Position numbers and translations under genes: made by a program. From Microvirga subterranea (GTDB taxonomy: Bacteria; Pseudomonadota; Alphaproteobacteria; Rhizobiales; Beijerinckiaceae), in contig NZ_QQBB01000005.1 in assembly GCF_003350535.1 (NCBI RefSeq), positions 1 to 64,000 of the forward strand: a stretch of DNA of 64,000 nt, written 5' to 3'. Positions within the stretch are counted from its first letter, which is position 1; every line of letters starts with the position of its first letter. Positions 43,254-52,524 of this stretch are shown here, in pieces. The notes below the pieces were generated by a model. The model was given only the letters and a program-made list of their open reading frames with translations, was not told the DNA's origin and did no database searches.

Positions 43254-44951
43254 TCAAATGTAGAATATGCCGTGATCGATCTTGGGAGCGATCAGTGCCT
43301 TGCCTTCAGCACTCTCTGCAAATGCCACAAGGACTGACTCTCGTGACCGGCCGTCTTCGAGTTTATTGACCCAGTTCTTGAACCCGGCCCGATCAGGATC
43401 GCGATCGAGCATGTTATGGTACAGAAGATCGACATACTTTTCATTCGGCATCTTCGATATCGAGCCGAACTTGGTCTTGAATTCCTTCGAGTTGAGGAAC
43501 TTTTTTGCGATCCCCTGAATCGTGTTCTTGTCCTCGTCCAGGGCCGCAATCCATCGACCTAAGCCTTTCGGATCAGCATCGCGATCGAAGGCCGCTTGAT
43601 ACAAGCGGTAGGCCTTGCCCGCGTCGCCATTTTTATCAAAGGCAACAACACCGTAAGAGCCGCCGTTGAATGCGAAGCGTTCAACATTATTGATCACATC
43701 GGTCTGGCTGCTGCCATCCCTCTTCGTGATGACGAATGCTGTTCCGTCATTGCTGAAATGATAATCGCCCATGTCATCAGCTAGGACCACGGCATCGAGG
43801 CCTCTTCCAGCATCGACATAGTTGCTGGCGCTGTTGAGGACGATCACATCGTCACCTCGGCCGGTGAGCGCGTTCTCGATCAACGACTGCTCGTTGCCTT
43901 GATAGAGGAGTGCGTTTCCGATGTTCCCTGGCGCCCAAGACGGACCGTCCGTCAGTGGCCTGTTGTTCGCCAGCTGCTTCTCGCTGAAGGTAGAGAACCC
44001 GCCAGGGCGGAGATCGATGCGCACGTCCTCGGAGAAGTTGCGAACATCATACGTGTCGATGCCGCCGCCGTCCCAGATAGTCTGAAAAATGACCTTGCCT
44101 GTCGGTCGGCCTTGGCCAACGCCATTCAGGAACATCTCACCGGTGGTCTTGCTCCATGAGTAGACTGTATTGCCACTGTTAGTGGTGTAGTCAGCGCCAT
44201 AGAGAAACTGCAGAGCCGCGATATCGTTCTGCATGTAAGTCTGAGGCTGATTGAACCTATCCGCCTCATAGTTGATTTTGAGATCAAGCGGGTCGGAGCG
44301 GTAGGTCATCAGCGACCACGCTTGGCCATCGTGCTGCAGCGGGACAGGAGGCGTCCCGGGACGGTAAACCGCCAGCCCAAACTCTTCGGACATATCCACG
44401 CCATTCAGGTCCTGGTGCCCGTGCTTCAGCCCCAGCGCGTGGCCGATCTCATGCATGATCGTGGCGTGCCCCCAGTTGCCCTTGGCCGGGGTCAGGTAGA
44501 ACGGCTGATTGGTTTGGCCGAACCAAACGTCTCCTGCCTGCGGGAGATCTGATGGAGGATCACCCTGAGCTGACTCGACGGTCCTGCTCTTCGTCTGCGC
44601 AAACCGAAGGACCGCGTGATCGCCGGGCGTCTCAGTCGTCTCGACGAACGACAGGTTGGTATAGGAGTCGACGAGGCTCAGCGCGTAACGTACGGCATCT
44701 TGCTGTTGGGCGTTGAACGGTACGAACGTCTGGTTGCGACCGTCAGCATAATTGTCGCCGTAGAGCGCGCCGCTCGTGGGGAAGCTGAACGTCAGCTGGT
44801 CAATGGCCCATCGTGAGCCGAAAATTGTACCGTCGATGTCTGGGCTGCCAGAGATAAAGAACGTTCCGTTGCTGCTCTGGTAGATTGGATAATACTCGAC
44901 CGTGCCCGCATACGCCCCTGTGGCGCTTAGCGCCTGATTATGACTGCTCAT
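43254..44951 (-). CDS. Serralysin-type (M10) metalloprotease with degenerate RTX region and DUF4214 tail
   Basis: The 565-residue secreted protease has the metzincin zinc motif 'HEIGHALGLKH' at 167-177 and the Met-turn 'SLMTYRS' near 213. There is no N-terminal signal peptide, as expected for type I secretion. Residues about 360-410 ('ALTGRGDDVIVLNSASNYVD', 'AGRGLDAVVL') are a degenerate calcium-binding RTX stretch. The C-terminal 120 residues contain DUF4214 ('KAYRLYQAAFDRDADPKGLG', 'YVDLLYHNMLDRDPDRAGFK'), a domain common at the end of such exoproteins. No type I secretion genes are nearby. A near-CtrA box lies about 50 bp upstream. Confidence 0.92.
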   Translation of the reverse strand: MSSHNQALSATGAYAGTVEYYPIYQSSNGTFFISGSPDIDGTIFGSRWAIDQLTFSFPTSGALYGDNYADGRNQTFVPFNAQQQDAVRYALSLVDSYTNLSFVETTETPGDHAVLRFAQTKSRTVESAQGDPPSDLPQAGDVWFGQTNQPFYLTPAKGNWGHATIMHEIGHALGLKHGHQDLNGVDMSEEFGLAVYRPGTPPVPLQHDGQAWSLMTYRSDPLDLKINYEADRFNQPQTYMQNDIAALQFLYGADYTTNSGNTVYSWSKTTGEMFLNGVGQGRPTGKVIFQTIWDGGGIDTYDVRNFSEDVRIDLRPGGFSTFSEKQLANNRPLTDGPSWAPGNIGNALLYQGNEQSLIENALTGRGDDVIVLNSASNYVDAGRGLDAVVLADDMGDYHFSNDGTAFVITKRDGSSQTDVINNVERFAFNGGSYGVVAFDKNGDAGKAYRLYQAAFDRDADPKGLGRWIAALDEDKNTIQGIAKKFLNSKEFKTKFGSISKMPNEKYVDLLYHNMLDRDPDRAGFKNWVNKLEDGRSRESVLVAFAESAEGKALIAPKIDHGIFYI

Positions 44952-45000
44952 CCTTGCCCCGCTAGGAATATTTCGCAGAGCGATGAGTGCGTGAGGAGTG

Positions 45001-45015
45001 TTAGCGGTACGTTAA
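45001..45015 (-). promoter_or_regulatory. CtrA-like box upstream of the metalloprotease
   Basis: On the gene strand the site reads TTAA-CGTACCG-CTAAC, one mismatch from TTAA-N7-TTAAC. It is 50-64 bp upstream of the protease start, a sensible place for an activator site. Confidence 0.35.
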
Positions 45016-45211
45016 GATCAATTTAGGGCGCGCCAAGCCGTGCTACTTTGACGCCGACACATTGCTCTCAGAGGATCAGCAATGCTCTGGCGAGCATGTG
45101 CGCAAGTGCTTCACGTACGCACTAGAGTTTCCTGATGCGTTCCGCGGGTTGGCACGGGGAGGTTTGGTCATGCCGAGGCAGTGCATTGAAGCGTGAGACC
45201 GGCATCGCAAC

Positions 45212-45520
45212 TTAGGCGTCACGTCCCGAGAGGTAAGCCCTTGCAGCCTTGATAGCAGAGTCACACCGAGGCGACGTGCTGCTGAGTACATCCTCGGGCG
45301 CCGCTGTGCCAACCCAGACCTCGATGGCTGTCGTCACAGCCCATGCGGGATCAGCCACAACTCGGTCGGCAAGAACGGGAAGGGAAGTCGTAGCGCAGGC
45401 TCTTACGTCTGCAATGACTGCCTGAGGAGCCCGTACTTGCGCCAGGCGCTCATTTATCTCGGCCTGAAGAGGATCGACAATCATTATGTTGACGACGGCA
45501 GCTAAAATTTCCTGGATCAT
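45212..45520 (-). CDS. Hypothetical small helical protein
   Basis: The 102-residue protein starts 'MIQEILAAVVNIMIVDPLQA' and continues in amphipathic helices ('EINERLAQVRAPQAVIADVR', 'VADPAWAVTTAIEVWVGTAA'), with two Cys. GAGGTGGAT immediately before ATG 45520 is a good ribosome site and decides this start over 45571. No family is named with confidence. Confidence 0.65.
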   Translation of the reverse strand: MIQEILAAVVNIMIVDPLQAEINERLAQVRAPQAVIADVRACATTSLPVLADRVVADPAWAVTTAIEVWVGTAAPEDVLSSTSPRCDSAIKAARAYLSGRDA

Positions 45521-45846
45521 ATCCACCTCGACCGCCGGCAGTCGGATCAAATGAGATCCGACATCACGCAAGTGCCAGCGGCTTACGTCAGAGGGGCCCG
45601 GATCAGGGTCCTCCCCAAGGTAAGCAGTGCCCGTTAGGGTTCAAGGCCGGTGGTCTTGACGGCTAGTGATGGTGGCAAGGCAGTCGGGGGGGGGGGCTGT
45701 AATATAGTTTCCGGTTGAGTGGTGGCAGGTTTGCCATTCTCGTCACAGGCTCAGCGGCAGTCGTAGACTTGGCGGTTCATTCGGGCCTAACGTTTGGCTC
45801 AACCTATCTACCGGGAAGATGAGTTTCAGAGAACTTGCGGGAATGA
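45521..45846. other. Intergenic region with a G11 tract
   Basis: No gene is seen in these 326 bp. A run of eleven G (45686-45696) is the longest homopolymer I noticed in the window. It lies upstream, on the minus strand, of nothing clearly coding. Confidence 0.5.
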
Positions 45847-45923
45847 TGGTCGGAGTGGCAGGATTTGAACCTGCGACCCCCACGTCCCGAACGTGGTGCG
45901 CTACCAGACTGCGCTACACTCCG
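45847..45923 (-). tRNA. tRNA-Pro (anticodon CGG)
   Basis: On the minus strand the sequence folds as a standard tRNA. The acceptor pairs CGGAGTG with CACTCCG, the anticodon loop is TTCGGGA with CGG, the T-arm contains GGTTCAAATCC, and ACCA is encoded at the 3' end. Length is 77 nt. Confidence 0.97.
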
Positions 45924-46074
45924 ACACCGAGAAATCCTCGGGAGGCCGGTCTTATAGCGGCGAGGGGGTGAGGCCGCAAGAGGAGAAATCGCGTTTGATG
46001 CCGATTATTGACCCGCCGCAAATCAAGGTTGCCAGAGCAGGCGGTCCCGATTATGTACTCCGCCACACCAGCGG

Positions 46075-46149
<75 letters not shown>

Positions 46150-46360
46150 GTGGAATCGGTATCCGAGCGCGAACAGAGACAGAATCGTAGCTGCTAAGGT
46201 TAAAGGGGCTACAGACGCACTGTTCGCACACGAGTTTGCACATCATCCCCAGTGTCGCGATGCTTCAAGGATTGCCTTTCTGAGGCCATAGTTTCTCGCT
46301 CATTGCCGAGCCTCGCAGGTGATCCTGCGTCTACGGTTCCTCCAATAAGTGAGTGGGTTC

Positions 46361-46972
46361 ATGGAAGCGCATACGAGCAATAAGGTAGCAACCTATAAGG
46401 TGACGAGCGGAGTGCTCGGCGTCTTGGCACTGCTTGGTTGGGGCCTCTATGGCTATTCCCTTAGCTCCTCAGGTACCGAAGAGAGCCGCCTTCGTGAGCA
46501 GACGACCCGCCTCCAGAATGACCTGAATCAGCTGAACACGGAGCATCGTCGGGTCACCGCAGAATACGAGCAACTCCGTCAAAGCGCCGGGGACCTGCAA
46601 GGCGTTCAAGGACAACTGGCATCCGTCCAGGAACAGGTAAAGAGCCTGGAACAGGCACGGGCACAGTTGACGGAATCGGTGGCTCAGGCACGGTCCCAGC
46701 TTACATCATCGACAGCCCCTTCCGCAGACGACGCGAGAGCGTCTCAGACGGGCACTGCCAATCCGTCGACCGGCCCAGTACGAATAGATGCCGCGCAGGA
46801 AGCCCTGACAAGGCTCGGATATGGGCCGCTTACGGCTGACGGGAAAATGGGTTCTAGGACGCGCCGAGCCATTGAAGCCTTTGAGCGAGCCCAAGGCCTG
46901 GCTGTGACCGGCAGCTTGGAGCGGGCGACCGTGCAAGCCCTTGAGGCAAACTCTGGAGTATCAATTCAGTGA
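46361..46972 (+). CDS. Membrane-anchored coiled-coil protein with peptidoglycan-binding domain
   Basis: The 203-residue protein has one N-terminal membrane helix (about 15-37, 'VTSGVLGVLALLGWGLYGYS'), a periplasmic coiled coil (about 42-110, 'LQNDLNQLNTEHRRVTAEYE') and a PG_binding_1 domain (about 143-198, 'ALTRLGYGPLTADGKMGSRT', 'RRAIEAFERAQGLAVTGSLE'). It could tether the inner membrane to the cell wall. ATG 46361 is preferred to GTG 46349. Confidence 0.85.
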   Translation: MEAHTSNKVATYKVTSGVLGVLALLGWGLYGYSLSSSGTEESRLREQTTRLQNDLNQLNTEHRRVTAEYEQLRQSAGDLQGVQGQLASVQEQVKSLEQARAQLTESVAQARSQLTSSTAPSADDARASQTGTANPSTGPVRIDAAQEALTRLGYGPLTADGKMGSRTRRAIEAFERAQGLAVTGSLERATVQALEANSGVSIQ

Positions 46973-47282
46973 TGCCCGGCCAACGCACACTGGTGCCAGA
47001 GGCGCTTTCGATTTGAGCCGCAAATGCAGCGGTCGGTCCTCTCAACGGGGATTGCCCTTTGTTGCAACCGTGGCTCCCTCTTCGAGTGCAGGTAGATCCC
47101 TGACGGTCACGCCATGGCAGCGCTCTTGATGGTCCGCGGCTCGCCTCTGAGCACGAGCGCTCTCGCGACACGATCCAACCTTCTGCTCCAACCAATCTGG
47201 ACCGTGGGCATCTGAGGGTTTAGAGGCGTGGGAACGTCTCCTGTTGGCGGAGGCTGGGGATTAGACTAAAAGAGAGGCGCTG
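46973..47282. other. Intergenic region
   Basis: A 310-bp gap between the peptidoglycan-binding protein gene and the hexose-phosphate mutase gene. No gene, repeat or hairpin that I can support. It should contain the promoter of the mutase. Confidence 0.5.
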
Positions 47283-48761
47283 ATGGGCGGGAATGATACG
47301 AACAGGGTTCAGGAAGCGGGCGCATCCTCTCTCAAGTTTGGCACCAGTGGGTTGCGGGGTCTTGCCGTCGAACTGGCAGGGCTTCCAGCCTACGCTTACG
47401 CGCGAGCCTTCGCGGAGGTTCTCAAGAAGGATGGTGCGGGCGCCGAATCTCAGGGGCGCATCCTGATCGGGCAAGATCTTCGGGAAAGCAGCCCGACGAT
47501 TGCGCGGCTCTGTGCCGCGGGGCTGCAGGACGCGGGCTCGGAGCCCATCAATTGTGGTCCGCTTCCAACGCCTGCGCTCGCTCTCCACGCCATGCGGCTC
47601 GGATTGCCGGCGATCATGGTGACGGGAAGCCATATCCCGGAGGATCGCAATGGGTTGAAGTTCTATCGTGCCCAGGGTGAGATCAACAAGCAGGATGAAA
47701 CGCGCATCCTCGCGTCGCACGCCGAACTGGGCGTTCAATCGCTGCCGGATGCCGCAAAGTCGATGTCCATGCCTGCTGTGGATGAGGCAGCTCTTTCGGC
47801 CTATAAGGCTCGGTACCTCGATTACTTTGGCTCACAGGCTCTGCGCGGCCTCACCGTCGGCGTTTATCAGCATTCTTCCGTTGGGCGGGACGTGATGGTC
47901 GAGATCCTCGAATCCCTTGGTGCGAGGCCTGTGCCACTCGGGCGGGCAACGAGTTTCATACCCGTCGATACCGAGGCCCTCCGCCCTGAGGACGAGATCC
48001 TGGCGCGCACGTGGGCCGGCGAACAGGCCCTTGATGCCATCGTCTCCACGGACGGTGACGCGGACCGGCCCCTCGTAGCCGATGGGGCGGGCGTTTTCCT
48101 GCGCGGCGATCTTCTTGCCGCGATCACGGCACGGTACCTTGGGGCCGACACCATCGTGACGCCCGTGACATCAAACTCGGCCTTGGAGGCATCTGGGACT
48201 TTTGCAAATATTATTCGCACCAAAGTCGGCTCTCCTTACGTCATCGAGGGAATGACGGAAGCTGCTCGCTTCGGAGGACGCGTCGTGGTCGGGTTCGAGG
48301 CCAATGGTGGTGTTCTGCTCGGCTCATCCGTCCGGCACCGAGACCGCATGCTTGCGGCGCTGCCCACTCGAGATGCCATGCTGCCGATCCTGTGCGCTCT
48401 TGCACAGGTCAAAGCCTCAGAGCGGCCACTCGCGGACCTCGCGGCCGGTTTCGGTTTCAAGGCGGCTGCTAGCAACCGGCTGAAGGACGTATCCACGGAG
48501 AAGAGCGCCGCGTTTATGACACGGCTGAAGCAGGACCGCGCCTTTCTGGAAGCACTGTTGTCCCCCGTGGCGGATATCGCCGTGGTCGATGGTCGCGACG
48601 GCCTGCGAGTCTCGCTCGCAAACGCTGAAGTGGTGCATTTCCGCGCCTCGGGCAATGCGCCGGAGCTCCGGGTTTACGTTGAGGCGGCGACTCAAGCACG
48701 CGCTGAAGACCTTCTCACGTGGGGGCTCCGCATCGCGGAGCAGCATGTCAGGCATGGGTAG
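47283..48761 (+). CDS. Phosphomannomutase/phosphoglucomutase
   Basis: This 492-residue alpha-D-phosphohexomutase interconverts hexose 6- and 1-phosphates. Motifs are 'KFGTSGLRG' (substrate phosphate contact), active-site Ser in 'MVTGSHIPEDRNGLKFYRA', metal loop 'STDGDADRP', sugar loop 'GFEANGGVLLG', and phosphate-binding 'FRASGNAPELRVYVEA'. Note SHIP in place of the usual SHNP. Mannose-1-phosphate from this enzyme would feed GDP-mannose and thus Gmd (54919). A manC gene is not in the window. Confidence 0.92.
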   Translation: MGGNDTNRVQEAGASSLKFGTSGLRGLAVELAGLPAYAYARAFAEVLKKDGAGAESQGRILIGQDLRESSPTIARLCAAGLQDAGSEPINCGPLPTPALALHAMRLGLPAIMVTGSHIPEDRNGLKFYRAQGEINKQDETRILASHAELGVQSLPDAAKSMSMPAVDEAALSAYKARYLDYFGSQALRGLTVGVYQHSSVGRDVMVEILESLGARPVPLGRATSFIPVDTEALRPEDEILARTWAGEQALDAIVSTDGDADRPLVADGAGVFLRGDLLAAITARYLGADTIVTPVTSNSALEASGTFANIIRTKVGSPYVIEGMTEAARFGGRVVVGFEANGGVLLGSSVRHRDRMLAALPTRDAMLPILCALAQVKASERPLADLAAGFGFKAAASNRLKDVSTEKSAAFMTRLKQDRAFLEALLSPVADIAVVDGRDGLRVSLANAEVVHFRASGNAPELRVYVEAATQARAEDLLTWGLRIAEQHVRHG

Positions 48762-49138
48762 GCCGTTGACAAGGCTTCACAATGCAGGCCCCTCAGGACT
48801 GAGGTAACCCGGTGAACCCGTGCCCATGGAGGCCTACGACGGAACCAGTGTCCCTGGCGTCCATCGTGGGTCTGTCCATGGATCCTTGTAGCTGTCCTTT
48901 GGGAGGCGAGCCGTGGGTGACCACAGGGACAGCCCGGACAACGTGGCCCCGTTCGATGGATGTGTCGCAATCTCATATGGCTCTGGCTTGCATGCCACGC
49001 TCGTCTTGGTTGCCGCTGTGGGCGTTTCCCGGATGCCGACCTGCATGATCCTGCGGCTCACATCCATCCACGCGACCTAGCCTTACCATCGAGCCGTCGG
49101 TATACACGGTGCTCGGAAGTGCGAAAGGGGACCACGCG
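48762..49138. other. Intergenic region
   Basis: A 377-bp gap with no supported gene. The frames that exist have no start signals. GC is close to the island average. Confidence 0.5.
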
Positions 49139-51373
49139 TTGTCGATTCCAAGGTTTCATGTCGTTGCCGCGGCAGTATTCATGCTTGCCGTCGTATTCAT
49201 CGTCAATGGAACCCTTCCAGGCTTGTTGGCTCCAACAACAGCCCAGTTGTTCTGGACGATCGGCTTCGCACAGTCCTTCATCAACGATGGATTTTCCATA
49301 TTTGCGCACAATTTCGGTGCGCCTCAGCCCGCCGCAATATCATTCGGCTTGGCGGGAGCGTTGCCTGCCTCTGCCTTTCTGAAACTGGGCCTGTCGGCGG
49401 CCGACGCCTATGCGGCTTCATTCGCGCTCTGGCTGACGGTGGCATTCGGAGGCGCATACAAGCTGACACGGCGGCTGGGCGGCGAAACACTGATGTCCCT
49501 GATGTCGGCCACCGTGTGGTGCACGATGCAGGTAGTGTGGTACCACCATGGATATTCCATGCTCGCCCTCGGGATCGCCCTTCTTCCGTTCTATTTCTAC
49601 AGTTCAGTCCGCGTCCTCGATCGTCCGACGAGCCTGACCAATTTCATGCTGTTTCTGTTTACCTGCCTGGTTTCAGTATTCATGGACGGCTATACGTACA
49701 TGATGTTCGCTGTGGCCACGGGCTTCGCTCTTTTGTTTTCTCTTCTTCAGGGGCGAAACAATAATCTGATCAATGTCGTCTGCAAGTTTGCTTCCATAGG
49801 ACTGGGCCTTCTGGCTTCTTACGTTCTTTACGTACTGTATATCGGGCAAGCTGAATTTGATCCTGCTCCGCTGGACTTCTTTCGCGGGTGGGGAGCAAAC
49901 CTCGAGTTTTTCCTCATCGCCACGAAAGGGTTCTTGTTCCTGCCCGACCTGATCGGATTGAGCGACGCGCGAGCACCGCGTGAATACTTTGGCGATAGCT
50001 CGGTGTTCCAATCGACCTTCTCGGCAGCAATCATTATTGCCGCGATTTATGGTGTCGCTACGGGTAAGGGTGACCGGAAGGTGATGACCCTCTTCGGTGT
50101 CATCGCTTTATTCGGATTCTATATGGCTTTGGGACCGTCCGTTAAGTTCTTGACGTATCGTCCGGAGGGCATGGGTCAGCTAATGCCCGAAAGCTACGGA
50201 TGGTTGTCTACGGGGAGTTCTATTCTGTCTGAACATCTGCCCGGATTCAAGAATATGCGCGCAAGTTACCGGTGGATGGCGTTGGGCGTCTTCGGGTGCT
50301 GGGCCATTCTCGCCATAGTGCTTTCAAGCAAGCTTCGATCAGTCAAACAGAAGATGATCGTGCTACTTGCGGTCTTAGTCTTCAACATTCCGGCTTTGGG
50401 GATCTTTCGCGGCTATCTTGATGCGCGAGCCGACATCTCCTCCCGAGATGCGATCGTGCAGGAATTGGCCGCTCTTGTAAAAAAGGGCGAGAACATTGCA
50501 TTTCTGCCGTATCGGAATGACTTCCTGGTCAATTATCTTGCAAGCAAGGTTGGCATAAAGACCTATAATATCGGCGGCGACAAAAACCTGGCCTCTGCTC
50601 GAGAGAACTGGCCGGATACCGTGAAGCGTTTTACCCAGGATGAGATTGACCCTGACTTCCTCTCCAATGTCAGGGCCGTTCTGGAAAACGAGGACGCAGA
50701 TGCCGTCGTGCTTCCCTATATCGACCTGCTCTGGGCCGCGCACAGTGGGCCACTCAGGTATGTCTATAAGGATGAATTGTCAGCCATCGCCGCAAAGCTC
50801 GATGCGGATCCTCGCCTGTCGGCGTCCTACAGTGACCATTTTGCCGTCATCAGGCTGAATCCAGGTCTCAAGGGAATGGGTGAGGCTTGGGTCGCACAGA
50901 GCTACGATCCAAGGCAACATGGTAAGCCGATCAAACTGGAGAGGGGCTCATCGGTATCGTTCACCACAGACGGTTTGAATCCTGAATTCATGTTGCACCG
51001 AGGCTGGTCTCGCCTTGAGTCGAAGGGGATTTGGTCAACGAGGAGCGTGTCCAATGTGCTGCTTGAGTTGCCAAAACAGCAAGACCTGAATTTGCGTGTC
51101 GAACTCACGCCTTTCGTTCCGCGGCCAACGGATCGAATGACGATGCAATTGGTGATGAATGGAAACGTCGTGCTTGAGCGTACCTATGTTGGGCAAGGCG
51201 AAGGCCCCTGGCGTGTGGCCGTCGAGAACGTTGCACTGCCGTCATCGATCTTGAGCGCAGACGGAGTGAATGTCTTGGAATTCAAAGCCACGCCGCTTTT
51301 GTCGCCGACAAAAATTGGCATTCAGGATCCGCGAACGCTCGGCGTGATGCTCCACAGGATCGGTGTCGACTAG
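49139..51373 (+). CDS. Large GT-C-like polytopic membrane protein with periplasmic C-terminal domain
   Basis: The 744-residue protein has about ten to twelve hydrophobic helices over residues 1-430, including aromatic-rich 'VVWYHHGYSMLALGIALLPF'. Two soluble domains follow: an alpha/beta part ('DIDLLWAAHSGPLRYVYKDE'-like, about 440-570) and a beta-rich part (about 600-744). The first periplasmic loop 'TIGFAQSFINDGFSIFAHNF' resembles lipid-linked-sugar GT-C enzymes. I infer transfer or modification of a surface glycan. TTG 49139 has AAAGGGGA 7 bases upstream; GTG 49109 is the alternative. Confidence 0.72.
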   Translation: MSIPRFHVVAAAVFMLAVVFIVNGTLPGLLAPTTAQLFWTIGFAQSFINDGFSIFAHNFGAPQPAAISFGLAGALPASAFLKLGLSAADAYAASFALWLTVAFGGAYKLTRRLGGETLMSLMSATVWCTMQVVWYHHGYSMLALGIALLPFYFYSSVRVLDRPTSLTNFMLFLFTCLVSVFMDGYTYMMFAVATGFALLFSLLQGRNNNLINVVCKFASIGLGLLASYVLYVLYIGQAEFDPAPLDFFRGWGANLEFFLIATKGFLFLPDLIGLSDARAPREYFGDSSVFQSTFSAAIIIAAIYGVATGKGDRKVMTLFGVIALFGFYMALGPSVKFLTYRPEGMGQLMPESYGWLSTGSSILSEHLPGFKNMRASYRWMALGVFGCWAILAIVLSSKLRSVKQKMIVLLAVLVFNIPALGIFRGYLDARADISSRDAIVQELAALVKKGENIAFLPYRNDFLVNYLASKVGIKTYNIGGDKNLASARENWPDTVKRFTQDEIDPDFLSNVRAVLENEDADAVVLPYIDLLWAAHSGPLRYVYKDELSAIAAKLDADPRLSASYSDHFAVIRLNPGLKGMGEAWVAQSYDPRQHGKPIKLERGSSVSFTTDGLNPEFMLHRGWSRLESKGIWSTRSVSNVLLELPKQQDLNLRVELTPFVPRPTDRMTMQLVMNGNVVLERTYVGQGEGPWRVAVENVALPSSILSADGVNVLEFKATPLLSPTKIGIQDPRTLGVMLHRIGVD

Positions 51374-51643
51374 CTGAATTCGATTAGACACGAGCCATGC
51401 GCGGACTGGCCCTTTTGTACAGGGGCCGGGCCGAAGAGGTAGGCCTGCAATCAGTGAGGACTTTGCAGCCCGAGATCCAACGCGAATGCCCGCGCGTTCG
51501 GAGGCGCGGTCTCTTGTGTTCATAGATGGTCAGCATCCCATTAGGCCAATGAGAGGCTGTCTCCGGTCTCCGATAGGCACAAAGCACAGTCGGACTGCTC
51601 GACCCGTCACCGGGATGGCGAACGCGCGCCACCGGGCAAGATG
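51374..51643. other. Convergent intergenic region
   Basis: A 270-bp gap between two convergent genes. No clear terminator or gene is seen. Confidence 0.45.
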
Positions 51644-52507
51644 TCACTTGACCTCAACCGGGTGACTTTTACGTTGCAGTGAAGCGATCACAAAGAAGAG
51701 CAAATCGCCGACCACCGTCACGACCCTCCCTAGAACGACAGCGAGCAACAACTCACTCTCACCGATCAGCCCGTTCAGCAGGAAGATTAGTACAATCTCC
51801 CGCACCCCCACTCCCGCAGGTGCGCCAGGAGTAAGCAGGCCGGCAAGCCAAGCCAAGACGTAGGCGCCGCAAAGCATGATCCAGTTTGCGCTGGATTCAA
51901 CTCCAACTGGGAACGTGACGCCGACCAAACAAACGAACAGCATCCCTGAAATGCCAAGGAAGCCAACATACCAGCCGAAAGCCCATACTGCCGCCGGACC
52001 GAGGCAGGCTCTGAGGGCCACAGCACCCACAATGAGTGCCAATGCAAAAACAATGGCCCCGAGTTCAAGTGGTAGCGCGGGCAACATCAGAGGGAGTGCT
52101 AGCGACCCGAAAAGCGATCCTGCAGACGCGATAAGCGCCAGTTCCCATATGGATGATTTCGCAAGGGACCATCCAGGTAGACCCGCAGCCATCCCAACAG
52201 CCTGCCGGCCCGCGAGATGGAAGATGTTGCCTGGAACATACTTAGCGAGTTGGGTGATGCCGTAGGCTCCAATCGCCCAGAGGCGTGACGTGGCTGTCCC
52301 AAACTGGCCAAGTAAATTCCACCAGGCAAGAGCTAGCATAACATTCGAGAGGCCATAGACGACTGCGCAAGACCCTATGACCCACCAGATCTCGCGATCG
52401 AAGTCCTTGAAGTTAATCTGGCCGCTATAGCCGCGCAGGCGAATCACAACGAACAGGATGCCGATCGCAGCGAGAGCGCTACCGGCCCAATGCAGGTACT
52501 TTTTCAT
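51644..52507 (-). CDS. LPG-synthase-TM (YbhN/AglD-like) membrane protein
   Basis: This 287-residue protein has about eight hydrophobic helices and the signatures of the lysylphosphatidylglycerol-synthase TM family: 'AYGITQLAKYVPGNIFHLAG' and 'AGLLTPGAPAGVGVREIVLI' followed by 'FLLNGLIGE'. Members lacking the cytoplasmic synthase domain are common in glycan clusters and may move or modify lipid-linked sugars. It is third in a minus-strand unit with a GT2 and a methyltransferase. The start at 52507 is likely; 52543, overlapping the previous gene, is possible. Confidence 0.85.
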   Translation of the reverse strand: MKKYLHWAGSALAAIGILFVVIRLRGYSGQINFKDFDREIWWVIGSCAVVYGLSNVMLALAWWNLLGQFGTATSRLWAIGAYGITQLAKYVPGNIFHLAGRQAVGMAAGLPGWSLAKSSIWELALIASAGSLFGSLALPLMLPALPLELGAIVFALALIVGAVALRACLGPAAVWAFGWYVGFLGISGMLFVCLVGVTFPVGVESSANWIMLCGAYVLAWLAGLLTPGAPAGVGVREIVLIFLLNGLIGESELLLAVVLGRVVTVVGDLLFFVIASLQRKSHPVEVK

Positions 52508-52524
52508 GCCAGACGAAGCATTCC

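Noticed and set aside
42946..43257. Minus-strand 103-codon frame after the protease
   Set aside because: No ribosome site, no homology that I recognise, unusual composition.
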